From a virus: DNA of 46,787 nt. Within the stretch, counting starts at the first letter, position 1. Each line of letters begins with the position of its first letter. The DNA lies in the IMG/VR virus record IMGVR_UViG_3300024999_000161, positions 1 to 46,787 of that record; one strand, 5' to 3'. The position numbers and the translations under genes were made by a program. Positions 1 to 7,710 of this stretch are shown one piece after another. The notes under the pieces are model-generated. The model did not search any database. It saw nothing but the letters and a program-made list of their open reading frames with translations, and was not told the DNA's origin.

Positions 1-163
1 TCCCCAACTCGTCAACTTTTCTAATGATACCTAATGATCTCATTTACCTTTCCCCCTTTAATTTAATAATCTTTTCCTCTGTTTCCACGATAAACACTAT
101 ATATACATTATATACCTTTGGCACACTGAGCACAATAGGCACAACGTATATTTTATGTGTTTC
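1..163. other. Left-edge non-coding region with short direct repeats
   Basis: No convincing gene is present. CTAATGAT occurs twice at 21-28 and 31-38. GCACA occurs three times at 121-125, 130-134 and 139-143, an exact 9-bp period, just upstream of the promoter of a small ribbon-helix-helix gene. Such phased repeats are plausible operator or partition-type sites for that protein. The function is inference; the repeats are seen directly. Confidence 0.4.
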
Positions 164-193
164 TTGCCCATACTATGCCTAATGTGCTATAGT
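164..193 (+). promoter_or_regulatory. Promoter of the RHH gene
   Basis: TTGCCC at 164-169 and TATAGT at 188-193 are separated by 18 bases. They lie just upstream of the AAAGGAG ribosome binding site of the gene starting at 222 and just downstream of the phased GCACA repeats. Confidence 0.45.
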
Positions 194-221
194 TAATCTT
201 GAGAAAGGAGAGTGAATAATA

Positions 222-401
222 GTGAAAACTGAGCCTAAAAGATTAGGGATAACGTATTCCGGTGAACAATTGGACAAAATAGATGATTATAGAAAAGATA
301 TTTCCGGAATACCCGACCGGACTAATGCTATTCGGCAGTTAATTGATCTCGGATATGAGTACCATAAGTTGAAAAAAGATTCTGCAAACCAGGAGAACTA
401 A
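222..401 (+). CDS. Small ribbon-helix-helix (Arc/CopG-like) DNA-binding protein
   Basis: A 59-residue protein starting at GTG, with GAAAGGAG about 10 bases upstream. The N-terminus gives a short strand (RLGITYSG), followed by two predicted helices (QLDKIDDYRK and RTNAIRQLIDLGYEY), the usual ribbon-helix-helix order. Such proteins act as dimers and often repress their own promoter or serve as plasmid partition or copy regulators. It has its own promoter and terminator and faces away from the early operon. The phased GCACA repeats upstream are candidate binding sites. The fold is inferred from the residue pattern, and the exact role is unknown. Confidence 0.7.
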   Translation: MKTEPKRLGITYSGEQLDKIDDYRKDISGIPDRTNAIRQLIDLGYEYHKLKKDSANQEN

Positions 402-419
402 CTCCTGGTTATTTTTTTA
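387..419 (+). terminator. Rho-independent terminator after the RHH gene
   Basis: A perfect 9-bp stem, AACCAGGAG (387-395) with CTCCTGGTT (402-410), and a 6-base loop containing the stop codon of the RHH gene, followed by an A and a run of T. Confidence 0.9.
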
Positions 420-427
420 GAGATGGT

Positions 428-775
428 TTATTCGACGAACCACTTTCCATTAAGCATTTCCCGTAAAATTACAGGACTCTTTCCAACCATAATCTCAAAT
501 GCAGAACCAAGTCTGTAGTATCTCACCCAATTTTCATACCTGATATTCTTTTCGCTATTTATGGCGGTCATGAAGTCAACTGGTTCAGGTACTAACTCCC
601 AATTGTGTTTATCGTCTGAAATAAGAAATGGAGTATGGATAGATCCATTCCAACAAAGTTGTCCATTACAATTTTTTACTACTTTTTCTATCTGCCCATG
701 GCATGGATTTAAACACCTAAATTCTTTTTTCATATCACTTTCGTACCATTCTTTAATCATTTCCCACGTTTCCAT
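428..775 (-). CDS. Hypothetical phage protein, last gene of the early operon
   Basis: A 115-residue soluble protein with an N-terminal Cys pair (CLNPCHGQ) and a C-terminal module reading VDFMTAINSEKNIRYENW ... LNGKWFVE. Small Bacillota phage proteins often carry this kind of 'aspartate-phenylalanine-x-x-A-I-N' tail with a terminal GKW segment, but I cannot assign a function. It is the most downstream gene of the leftward early operon and ends against the rightward RHH terminator. Confidence 0.6.
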   Translation of the reverse strand: METWEMIKEWYESDMKKEFRCLNPCHGQIEKVVKNCNGQLCWNGSIHTPFLISDDKHNWELVPEPVDFMTAINSEKNIRYENWVRYYRLGSAFEIMVGKSPVILREMLNGKWFVE

Positions 776-864
776 CTAAACACCAACTTTCTCGATTCTT
801 TACATTAGATTTAAAGTGGGACCCTGTTTTATGTAAATTGGTCCCGATGATGTTGGAGATTAAA

Positions 865-1578
865 CTATTCTGTTACAATTACTTTCCCATCCGCAATCAA
901 GTAACTAAGCGCATTCTCGAAGTAATCCTTGATATTCTTCCTAGCAGCCATCTTCCACGCTCCACCATCAGCTTCAAACAATGCCGCCTTTGGACCTTGT
1001 TGTAACCTAAGCAAGAACTCTCCTTCTGGTTGCTCGACTTCTACAAACGTCCTGTAAGGGGCCAAGTTGACTATTGGAGGTATCTTCACATTTCCAACAG
1101 TAGCGATGCCTGTCTTAGCTACTACAGATTGACTCATGCCATCGTCTGAGCTTGTCTTCACAGCCTCTTCTTTAACATTGCCGAGGATTGCAATAAGCTT
1201 GTCCCTTGTATCGTTTTGAACAAATGTACTTTTTAGCATGATGTTCATGGCCTCAAGATCAAGATAGTTGTCAAAGGTTATTCGCGGCAATTCAGCAGTT
1301 GCGGAGTATAGATTAAATCGTTCAAGATGCCCTCTAAGCACAGTATGGACATTTACCTTGGTAGGCGACTCAACATGGATAATAAGGTCGCCCAAGGCGT
1401 TGTGAGCGTGTTCTTTCTGGATAAGCTCAACTAGACTTGCAAGGGTTTTAGTTGAGAAAATGACCGGTGCATCTTCGGGGAGTTGGGTAAGCTGCCTATT
1501 CACAAATTTAAAACCGTTGTGTTCAGTGACTTCCGTATTGCCAAGTTTTACAATGTACTCGATTGCTGCTCTAATCAA
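865..1578 (-). CDS. Conserved hypothetical phage protein of the recombination/replication cluster
   Basis: A 237-residue protein starting at TTG, with TAGGAG about 10 bases upstream, immediately after the stop of the 1579-1941 gene. No membrane segment is seen. The C-terminal half holds a segment, SSDDGMSQSVVAKTGIA, then RTFVEVEQPEGEF and ALFEADGGAWK. I recognise this as a family that recurs beside Gam, DUF669 and the so-called replication terminator protein in phages of Bacilli and Clostridia, but its biochemical role is not known to me. The tight gene spacing supports a joint role with those neighbours in DNA replication or recombination. Confidence 0.75.
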   Translation of the reverse strand: MIRAAIEYIVKLGNTEVTEHNGFKFVNRQLTQLPEDAPVIFSTKTLASLVELIQKEHAHNALGDLIIHVESPTKVNVHTVLRGHLERFNLYSATAELPRITFDNYLDLEAMNIMLKSTFVQNDTRDKLIAILGNVKEEAVKTSSDDGMSQSVVAKTGIATVGNVKIPPIVNLAPYRTFVEVEQPEGEFLLRLQQGPKAALFEADGGAWKMAARKNIKDYFENALSYLIADGKVIVTE

Positions 1579-1941
1579 TTACTTCACGCTCCTAATTTTT
1601 AATACGTTGGTTACTTCGGTATCATCAAGAAGAGACATTTGGTTAGGGTCTTGTTTAAGTAACTCCATGGCGCGAGGATTGCCGTCTGCATCCTGCTCTA
1701 CATAAATCCTTGTGGCAATGGGCATTACTGGGGATAGAGTTGACTTCGCCTGAGCTTCGCAGGAGATAATTTCGCGCTTATCGTCTGATCTGAAGGTTAC
1801 TGTAACCGTTAGCTTACGGGCTTTTGTAGCATCCGTGTTTGGGTCGAGAATGTTGTTGAGGATTTTGGTTGATTCATTGTCTACTTGTTCCAGAATTGCA
1901 CCACGGGCCAGATCGAGGATACTCACTTCTTTTGTTTGCAT
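1579..1941 (-). CDS. Phage 'replication terminator protein' family member
   Basis: A 120-residue protein with the typical opening SILDLARGAILEQVD, then NNILDPNTDATKARKLTVTVTF and a middle segment QAKSTLSPVMPIATR. Bacillota phage proteins with this pattern are routinely labelled replication terminator protein, although that name is not experimentally secure. It is encoded between the 237-residue conserved protein and the DUF669 protein. ATG start with AAGGAGAG upstream. Confidence 0.7.
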   Translation of the reverse strand: MQTKEVSILDLARGAILEQVDNESTKILNNILDPNTDATKARKLTVTVTFRSDDKREIISCEAQAKSTLSPVMPIATRIYVEQDADGNPRAMELLKQDPNQMSLLDDTEVTNVLKIRSVK

Positions 1942-2050
1942 TTTTAATACACTCTCCTTATTATTTTGTTTTTTGCGTTACTGTAGTTGAACTGATGGAC
2001 TTCTGATTGTGAGCAAGGGCAGTCCTCCTATTTGGTTATATTGTCGAATA

Positions 2051-2608
2051 TTAGAAAGGTATGTCGCTATTCAAGTCTACTTCTTGCCCATATTGGCTAT
2101 AATTCGTGCTAGTCGAAGTACCTTGAACACGCTTGATTTCAGGAACCTTTACGCCCTCCCTAACCTTGTCAACGGAAGATGTAAACCGACATTTTACGGA
2201 AGTTTTCACTTGGCCATCATTGCCCACATATTCCTCTTCTCCGAATATGCCGCCAAAAAGCTTACCAACAAGTGCCTTTTCGTTCCAGTCCCATTTGAAT
2301 CCTGAATTGCTTTGCTCGATGCAAGTAATGAACCCCTTGAAATACTTTAAGTCATTTTCCTTAATCGTCTGATAGTACATTCCTGGCCATTTTGCACTTG
2401 AATCATTTTGTTGCTTGCGTTTGAATTGGCGATCATAGAAGCCCTCATTTTCTCCATCTGCAATATCGAAAGCAATCCGCATTAGGCTGCCATAATCTTT
2501 TTCCTCAACAACAACTTTTAAGATTACGCAAATATGACCACCAGGAACAATCCTCTCATAATCGCCTGTGAATGCCTCTGTTTTGTCAAAATCGTTATAC
2601 TTTTTCAT
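2051..2608 (-). CDS. DUF669-family phage protein
   Basis: A 185-residue protein. It starts MKKYNDFDKTEAFTGDYERI, then PGGHICVILKVVVEEK, and the middle holds RIAFDIADGENEGFYDRQF and YFKGFITCIEQSNSGF. This order fits the DUF669 family, which resembles single-strand DNA-binding accessory proteins and sits next to a P-loop ATPase in many phages. Here it overlaps the end of the P-loop ATPase gene at 2595. It probably works in replication or single-strand annealing; the exact activity is not established. Confidence 0.75.
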   Translation of the reverse strand: MKKYNDFDKTEAFTGDYERIVPGGHICVILKVVVEEKDYGSLMRIAFDIADGENEGFYDRQFKRKQQNDSSAKWPGMYYQTIKENDLKYFKGFITCIEQSNSGFKWDWNEKALVGKLFGGIFGEEEYVGNDGQVKTSVKCRFTSSVDKVREGVKVPEIKRVQGTSTSTNYSQYGQEVDLNSDIPF

Positions 2609-3245
2609 TTGTTTTTTCCCCTTTCAAATTCCAATACTCACGTACTTTTTCATCAACAAATTTTAAGTCGTTAGGTATCTCGGCATCTTCAAACATTTCC
2701 AATGGAGATTTAGAAACATCCGTACCGTCCGATTGAGTTTTAAAGATATATCTGTCGTTACTCTTCATGGCACGGAGAGCGATAGTAAACATTCCTTCTA
2801 TGCAACATTTTTCGTCCAGTATTTTCCCTATGGTCTTTGGTCTGATGTCGCCAAATTCGTTTTTGTCTTCGTGCATGACGAAATAAACTATTTTGTTTTC
2901 TGGCATGGACTTTACGAATTCAATCAGGTTCCAAAATGAATCTCCAACCCTGTTGTAAAATCCAAATACTGCATTACCGGCCCCTGCACTACTATGGCCT
3001 TTCATAAACATGTTGACTATGAGATACCCTGCATCATCAATTATGATACTGTCCTTAGCTGTCTTGCTAAGGCATTTGAATATTGTCTCGTAATCGTCGG
3101 TATTTACTGTGCTTTCAAATTTCTTCTTGAATGGTAGTGGTTTTCTACTAACATTTATCAGGCCAATCTCTTTTTCATCGAAATTACGAAGGCTTGTTGA
3201 TTTTCCTGATCCACTGCGCCCTATAAGCAATATAGGTATTCCGAT
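2595..3245 (-). CDS. Phage nucleotide-binding P-loop ATPase, probably initiated at ATC
   Basis: About 216 residues. The Walker A motif GRSGSGKS is near the N-terminus and the Walker B-like DSIIIDDAG is about 60 residues on, followed by KIVYFVMHE. This matches the small AAA ATPases found beside DUF669 proteins. The only conventional in-frame start is TTG at 3230, which cuts the first beta strand and is 23 bases from the ribosome site. A perfect AAGGAGG lies 8 bases before an in-frame ATC at 3245-3243, which would give M-G-I-P-I-L-L-I-G-R. The ATG at 3252 is out of frame and one base from the SD. I annotate from ATC. Confidence 0.8.
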   Translation of the reverse strand: MGIPILLIGRSGSGKSTSLRNFDEKEIGLINVSRKPLPFKKKFESTVNTDDYETIFKCLSKTAKDSIIIDDAGYLIVNMFMKGHSSAGAGNAVFGFYNRVGDSFWNLIEFVKSMPENKIVYFVMHEDKNEFGDIRPKTIGKILDEKCCIEGMFTIALRAMKSNDRYIFKTQSDGTDVSKSPLEMFEDAEIPNDLKFVDEKVREYWNLKGEKTNEKV

Positions 3246-3263
3246 ATGCCATTCCTCCTTTCA

Positions 3264-3833
3264 TCACCCTAACTTAATAGCCACATCCTCCGTTTCCTCC
3301 ACCACTATTTCTGGTAGAACTTCTCCTGTACTCGTAAATATTGCCTTACCATCTTTTGTGATGGTTAATGCCTTTTTCAACTCCGTCTTGATGGGAGTTT
3401 TCACAACCTTAACAAATTCGCCCATACCATTATCAGATAAGAATTGAACAAGTTTTTCTTCATCCCCATAATCGAATTTCTTCGCCTTACGGAAGCTAAC
3501 CACTCCATATGGACTGCGTTGTCGCCACTTGGGGTCAATTACCCTTTGATCCTTTGCAAACTCCTTTACAAGCCCTTCTAGGTACTCTACGCTACCTAGA
3601 TATGATTCCTTTTGCTTGTCAAACCATTTGTTAATGCGGTCGATCTCTTCCTTGAATAAGAGTAAATCTTCATTATGGCTTTTCTCTAGGGCTGACAGTT
3701 TCCGCAATGTCCAATTTAGAGATGATAAGTCTGTAATGGCAAATCGTTCTTTTTGTTCCCCTTCCACCTCTTCTGTAGATGCCGTTAGGAATTCAGTTAA
3801 TTCTTCGAGTTCTTCTTCTTGTAACCAGTTGAT
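3264..3833 (-). CDS. gam: Gam-like host-nuclease inhibitor, probably initiated at ATC
   Basis: The core reads FAITDLSSLNWTLRKLSALEK, then a long charged helix (HNEDLLLFKEEIDRINKWF) and a C-terminal KWRQRSPYGVVSFRK region. This is the Mu Gam/COG4396 pattern; such dimers bind DNA ends and block RecBCD/AddAB-type nucleases. The first conventional start, GTG at 3767, has no good ribosome site and would remove about 22 N-terminal residues. A perfect AAGGAGG lies 7 bases before an in-frame ATC at 3833-3831, giving M-N-W-L-Q-E-E-E. It lies between the SbcC-like ATPase and the P-loop ATPase, a recombination cluster. Confidence 0.8.
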   Translation of the reverse strand: MNWLQEEELEELTEFLTASTEEVEGEQKERFAITDLSSLNWTLRKLSALEKSHNEDLLLFKEEIDRINKWFDKQKESYLGSVEYLEGLVKEFAKDQRVIDPKWRQRSPYGVVSFRKAKKFDYGDEEKLVQFLSDNGMGEFVKVVKTPIKTELKKALTITKDGKAIFTSTGEVLPEIVVEETEDVAIKLG

Positions 3834-3862
3834 AAAAATTCCTCCTTAAAATTATCAATAGA

Positions 3863-5194
3863 TTAGCTCTCTTTAATTGCCCCATCTTCAATCCAGATGC
3901 CAACACTTCCGGACTCATCGACGACTTCCATCCAAACTTGGAATTCATTTTCTTTAGCCATTTCCTCAATAATCGCCATATGTTTTTTGTCGAGCAGCGA
4001 ACCATCGTCAATCCGAATGACTCTCAACTCAGGGTTTAACGCCATCGCAATCGCTAGGGATACCTGTAACTTTTGTGCAGAACTAGCTTGGTCAAACGGT
4101 AGCCCTTGATAAGTAACCCCACCACCACTAAAATCTAATCCATCAATCGGGAACTTAGCTGTTTTCATCAACTCAGCCTTATAAGCTTTTATGGATTCTA
4201 ATCGACTTGTGTAATCATCCGATTCTTTTTGTGCTATCTCATAGTCTGTTTTGGCGGTCCTGAACACATCCCACGCCTGAGCCTTGCGATTAGTTTCGTC
4301 TGCATTAGCTATGCGATTATTTATATCCGTCAAGTCCTTGTCTTGAATTCGGGCTACCTTTGCGCTAAATTTTTCATATTCCTTCTTTGATGATGCCAGG
4401 GAATTAGTCGCAAGGGTGAACTCTTCTTCCTTCTTGGCAAGTTGCTCCTTTAGTCTCTTAATCTCTTCTCTAATCTCACTAATTCCTTTTTCCTGAACAG
4501 AAATCGAATAATCATTTGCCTCTTTTTGCTTGCGTTGTTTTTCATTTTCTCGATTAATAGCAAGCAAATTTTCTTTTTCTGCCATTAATTCCGAGATACT
4601 TACCGCATCGGTTTCAACCGCCCCAACCTTGCTTTCATAACTTGCCTTAGCCTTACTAAGATCACGATTAACAACTGTTCTACCATCAAATACAATCTTG
4701 TAGACACTGTTTAAGGTATCCAATGGGTTACTACCTTCAACGACCGCAACCCCTGCTAATTCGCTCAATTTTGCCTTGTCGATAGATATATTGACAATAC
4801 CCAACAAGGTATCAACTTGAGCCCTTTTATCTCCCTTAGCAAAAGCAAGTGGGTCAAATGAAAACTTCCCGATGAGCTTGTCGAGCATGTCTTGTGGTTT
4901 AGGGTATTTAAGTCCTTGGGGATTTCTAACCTCAAGCGTTGATCCGGACTCGGTAAACTTTCGAGTAACAACCATGTCGCCAAGATTAAGGACCACATTG
5001 CCCTTCTTTTCTCCCATTCTTATTGGTTGGTCCTGTATGTTTTTTGTTCCACCTAGTGCCCACCAGATAGAGTCTAATACTGTTGTTTTACCCTGTTCAT
5101 TAGCACCTGAGATTTTAACAACATTGGTATCTGGACAAATTTCAATAGCTTTTAATTTCTTAATGTTCTCTGCTTGCAGTTTTACGATTTTCAT
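3863..5194 (-). CDS. SbcC/RecF-like AAA ATPase with central coiled coil
   Basis: 443 residues. The N-terminus MKIVKLQAENIKKLKAIEI and Walker A GANEQGKTT (about residues 31-39) are of the RecF/SbcC/Rad50 type. A central charged coiled coil runs from about 195 to 330 (QKRKQKEAND ... IKRLKEQLAKKEEEF). A signature-like SSAQKLQVSLAIAMALNPEL and a degenerate Walker B (VIRIDDGSLLD) follow. It probably binds DNA ends during phage recombination with Gam and the DUF669/P-loop pair. No SbcD-type nuclease gene is adjacent, so it may act alone or with a host partner. Confidence 0.85.
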   Translation of the reverse strand: MKIVKLQAENIKKLKAIEICPDTNVVKISGANEQGKTTVLDSIWWALGGTKNIQDQPIRMGEKKGNVVLNLGDMVVTRKFTESGSTLEVRNPQGLKYPKPQDMLDKLIGKFSFDPLAFAKGDKRAQVDTLLGIVNISIDKAKLSELAGVAVVEGSNPLDTLNSVYKIVFDGRTVVNRDLSKAKASYESKVGAVETDAVSISELMAEKENLLAINRENEKQRKQKEANDYSISVQEKGISEIREEIKRLKEQLAKKEEEFTLATNSLASSKKEYEKFSAKVARIQDKDLTDINNRIANADETNRKAQAWDVFRTAKTDYEIAQKESDDYTSRLESIKAYKAELMKTAKFPIDGLDFSGGGVTYQGLPFDQASSAQKLQVSLAIAMALNPELRVIRIDDGSLLDKKHMAIIEEMAKENEFQVWMEVVDESGSVGIWIEDGAIKES

Positions 5195-5205
5195 TTTCTT
5201 CCCCC

Positions 5206-5646
5206 TTAAAAATCATTAGGTTTCATTTGCAGTTCATCGCGGCTTTCATGGAATTCAAGATATTTATCGTTTCCCTCAGAGCGTGATTGTCCTCCCTTCC
5301 ACCATCGGGGCCCCTCGCCTTTAAATAAAGGTTCATCATTTCTCCAACCCACAATCTCATATATCGGTATCATCTCAGCCAACGCCACATTACGCTCCAA
5401 GATACAACCCTCAGACCTTTCCCAATCTCCTGTGAGAAACAGGCAATCACAAGCCTCAACCAAGTTCTCGCAAAACTCCAACGCCTTACTTCTCTCTCCT
5501 GGTGCTTTGTCATTCATAAAACTAAATGTCAGTACAGGAGAGATTGGCATGATTCCAAAAGGTACAAGTGATTTACAGATATGCTTAATTGCTTCGAGAT
5601 TGGATTTTTTCCCTCGGTACGGATGAGCTACATACACCAACTTCAT
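5206..5646 (-). CDS. DUF4406/nucleoside deoxyribosyltransferase-like protein
   Basis: 146 residues. It starts MKLVYVAHPYRGKKSN, followed by PISPVLTF, a conserved CDCLFLTGDWERSEGCILE stretch and a short C-terminal extension rich in charged residues. This is the pattern of the nucleoside 2-deoxyribosyltransferase-like (Rossmann-type) phage proteins; the GDW-S-GC-E segment carries the usual catalytic glutamate. It could act on nucleosides or nucleotide-derived signals. ATG start with AAGGAGG upstream. The neighbouring PP-loop gene suggests nucleotide or DNA modification chemistry, which is inference. Confidence 0.7.
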   Translation of the reverse strand: MKLVYVAHPYRGKKSNLEAIKHICKSLVPFGIMPISPVLTFSFMNDKAPGERSKALEFCENLVEACDCLFLTGDWERSEGCILERNVALAEMIPIYEIVGWRNDEPLFKGEGPRWWKGGQSRSEGNDKYLEFHESRDELQMKPNDF

Positions 5647-5657
5647 GATTTACCTCC

Positions 5658-6458
5658 TTATCCGTCATAACAACCACAGGTTTGCTCTACTGTTTCTATA
5701 AATAATGACTTCTGATAATTTCCTCCACCTAGTGCCTTTTCACCACATAAAGCCTTGGATTGTTCAATTTCCATGTATCTTGTGTGTTTAATAAACTTCA
5801 TCCACGAAAAACTTCTACCTAGTCTAAGTGAGGTTGTTATGGATGCTCGTATTTCGATCAATAACGCCCTCTTTAGTAAGTCGTAATGATTGGCTCTTAG
5901 TTCAAGTATTTCTTTCTTGGTCATGCTTGGACAGAAGAAGCATGATGATTTACCAGGTTGCGGAAGTCCTGCATCAGATATTGTCTTCTTACAAGCATCC
6001 CTGTCCATTTCCCATTCGATCAGAGGAAACCAATTCGTATATTTTTTATTGCCCGACTCTCTCATCCTGCGCTCTTCTCCGTACTCGTAGCCGATGGCCT
6101 TGGTTACTGTTTCACCGTTTTTCCACGCGTTAACAAAAGGTTCAAAATGATTGGCAAACTTATCTTGTGGCTGTGCCTTAAATCTCTGTGAGCATGACTT
6201 GAATCCATATGCAAGGCTAGGTAAAGCCTTTCGCTTTAGGCAATCTTCTTCGAGTGTTATCGAGCTTTTAACAGTTGTGATTGGGGGAAATCCTTTGCCA
6301 ACTAGCCAAAGAGAAAACATAACCACATACCAATAAGTTTCTGGCCTCTCCCCTCCTGTATCAGCGAAGAGAATTAAGTCTGGCCTTATGTCTCGTTTGA
6401 CCATTTCAATAAGTTCTGCCGTACTGTCTGTGCCGGCTCCATAGCTTACTAAGAGCAT
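5658..6458 (-). CDS. PP-loop ATPase of the PAPS reductase/DndC-like family
   Basis: 266 residues. The N-terminus VSYGAGTDSTAE is a variant of the SGGxDS PP-loop that binds ATP. Family features follow: DLILFADTGGERPETY, a Cys in FKSCSQRFK, and a CxxC in SSCFFCPS. The C-terminus ends with CGCYD. Members adenylate a substrate, then transfer sulfur or an amine, as in PAPS reductase, DndC and QueC-type enzymes. The four or more cysteines suggest an iron-sulfur or zinc centre. The start overlaps the end of the Spo0A-like gene by 10 bases, so the two are translationally coupled. The substrate is unknown. Confidence 0.8.
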   Translation of the reverse strand: MLLVSYGAGTDSTAELIEMVKRDIRPDLILFADTGGERPETYWYVVMFSLWLVGKGFPPITTVKSSITLEEDCLKRKALPSLAYGFKSCSQRFKAQPQDKFANHFEPFVNAWKNGETVTKAIGYEYGEERRMRESGNKKYTNWFPLIEWEMDRDACKKTISDAGLPQPGKSSCFFCPSMTKKEILELRANHYDLLKRALLIEIRASITTSLRLGRSFSWMKFIKHTRYMEIEQSKALCGEKALGGGNYQKSLFIETVEQTCGCYDG

Positions 6459-6799
6459 TCTTTATCCAACCTAAACCCAATAGTCTCCCCTAACGCCGCG
6501 ATAAACTCCGAATTCGCCAAATGCCCATCCTTGCCCAAAACCTTAATCTTAGTCTCATCACTAGCCCTACTCAGCCTAATGGCATTCCTTATGCCTCTCT
6601 CAACGTGCGTCCACTCAACCTTATCGTCGTACATCTCTGCAACCCCTGGATACAAATCCTTAGTGACTGAGTAGATGGAATTTGGGTTATCTCGAAGGTA
6701 TCTAAGTGCAGATTTCAAAAATTGATAGCCCTTCAAGTGTGCAGGTATTTGCAATTCTCGTAGTGCTTCATAAATCGCAAGCTCGAATGCTTTATCCAT
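6449..6799 (-). CDS. Spo0A C-terminal-domain-like DNA-binding protein (no receiver domain)
   Basis: 116 residues that follow the effector domain of Spo0A along almost the whole length: LQIPAHLKGYQFLKSAL, then VTKDLYPGVAEMYD, VERGIRNAIRLS and HLANSEFIAALGETI. In Spo0A the second and third blocks form the DNA-contacting helix-turn-helix that reads the 0A box. The phosphorylated receiver domain is absent, so the protein would not need phosphorelay input. It could regulate phage genes or interfere with host sporulation genes. It lies in the early operon, coupled to the PP-loop gene. Homology is clear by eye; the target is unknown. Confidence 0.85.
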   Translation of the reverse strand: MDKAFELAIYEALRELQIPAHLKGYQFLKSALRYLRDNPNSIYSVTKDLYPGVAEMYDDKVEWTHVERGIRNAIRLSRASDETKIKVLGKDGHLANSEFIAALGETIGFRLDKECS

Positions 6800-6980
6800 T
6801 GTGTTCAGTCCTTTCTCTCTTACACTTCCTCAACTCCCTACCCGACCTAACCACTCCCTTCTCCCTCAACCTCTCAGCAGTAGCACAAACCACAGCATAT
6901 TGACAACGCTCAATGCTTCTCTCGCCCACACACCCACCGCAAGTCCTTAGATGATTGAGAAAGTTCTCGTAGATAGTCAC
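6792..6980 (-). CDS. Small Cys-containing hypothetical protein
   Basis: 62 residues from a GTG start. The N-terminal half has a Cys cluster, LRTCGGCVGERSIERCQYAVVC, and the rest is Arg/Lys-rich. It overlaps its neighbours on both sides by a few bases (6977-6980 and 6792-6799), as expected for a real gene in a compact operon. The cysteines could bind a metal. I do not recognise the family. Confidence 0.6.
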   Translation of the reverse strand: MTIYENFLNHLRTCGGCVGERSIERCQYAVVCATAERLREKGVVRSGRELRKCKRERTEHNG

Positions 6981-7321
6981 GCTTCACGCTGAAGGATTGA
7001 TTTAATAGGGTCAAGTCGCATTACTAATCTGATAAGTGTTTCTCCATCGCAGTTTATATGGTAGATTTCCTCATCAATGCCAGTCATAGGGTTAGTGTGC
7101 TTTGCGGATGTTCCGGCGTATTCAATGTCTGGAAATAGTTCGTCTAGTTCGTTAACGAGTAAATTGTCAACTCCAAATGGTCCGTCCCAATCAACTCCGA
7201 CAGCAGATTCAATCGTTATTCTGGTTAGGCCGTTGTTTCGTTGAATCATAGTCTCACTAATTAGTGGACTATCTTCTAAGCAATAGATAGCTTTGAGCTG
7301 CTCGGTTGTTAAATCTTTCAT
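6977..7321 (-). CDS. Hypothetical early phage protein
   Basis: 114 residues, acidic, no membrane segment. The start MKDLTTEQLKAIYCLEDSPL is followed by SAVGVDWDGPFGVDNLLVNELDELF. It overlaps the zinc-ribbon gene upstream by 4 bases (7318-7321) and the 62-residue gene downstream by 4 bases, showing tight operon packing. No family recognised. Confidence 0.6.
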   Translation of the reverse strand: MKDLTTEQLKAIYCLEDSPLISETMIQRNNGLTRITIESAVGVDWDGPFGVDNLLVNELDELFPDIEYAGTSAKHTNPMTGIDEEIYHINCDGETLIRLVMRLDPIKSILQREA

Positions 7322-7512
7322 CTCATTCCAGCCCTTCTCTTCCGCTTATTTCGAGGTCTTGCCACAATTGGGGCAATCTCCCTTACGCAGTACCAATACC
7401 CTTCTACGCCACACTCCCATGTAGCACCACAGTTACATTTAGCCTTAACTTGCCCTTCTGGAAAGTCGATTGGCTTACCACATACACATTTGACAAGCAT
7501 TTGTTTAACCAC
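7318..7512 (-). CDS. Small zinc-ribbon protein
   Basis: About 64 residues starting at GTG, which sits 7 bases after GGAGG (a TTG one codon earlier is also possible). It carries a CxC...CxC arrangement, MLVKCVCGKPIDF then AKCNCGATWEC, typical of a phage zinc ribbon, and a basic C-terminal tail (RPRNKRKRRAGMR) that could bind nucleic acid. Confidence 0.6.
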   Translation of the reverse strand: MVKQMLVKCVCGKPIDFPEGQVKAKCNCGATWECGVEGYWYCVREIAPIVARPRNKRKRRAGMR

Positions 7513-7566
7513 CAAAACCCCTCCTTGATAAAGATTAGGAATAGTTTTAGGAATATGTGTTATACT

Positions 7567-7710
7567 TTAAGAGATTGTTTTTTCTACAGCTCGTTTGGTG
7601 TTACAGCACCGGCGAGCCTTTTTCTTTTCGAAGCGATACCAACAGTAGAACCAAAAGGCGAATGCAATCGTCATGTAGTGACTGAGGAAAACAGTTTGGG
7701 TATGGTTCAT
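7567..7710 (-). CDS. Short single-span membrane peptide
   Basis: 47 residues. The ATG overlaps the TGA of the MazG-like gene (ATGA), a typical coupling signal. A hydrophobic stretch, MTIAFAFWFYCWY (about residues 13-25), is followed by a strongly basic tail (RFEKKKARRCCNTKR), so the protein probably inserts with the tail in the cytoplasm. Function unknown. Confidence 0.55.
   Translation of the reverse strand: MNHTQTVFLSHYMTIAFAFWFYCWYRFEKKKARRCCNTKRAVEKTIS

Noticed and set aside
3184-3252. ATG at 3252 with a programmed +1 frameshift into the P-loop ATPase
   Set aside because: The ATG is only one base from the SD, the frame is short and no slippery site is visible. The ATC start needs fewer assumptions.
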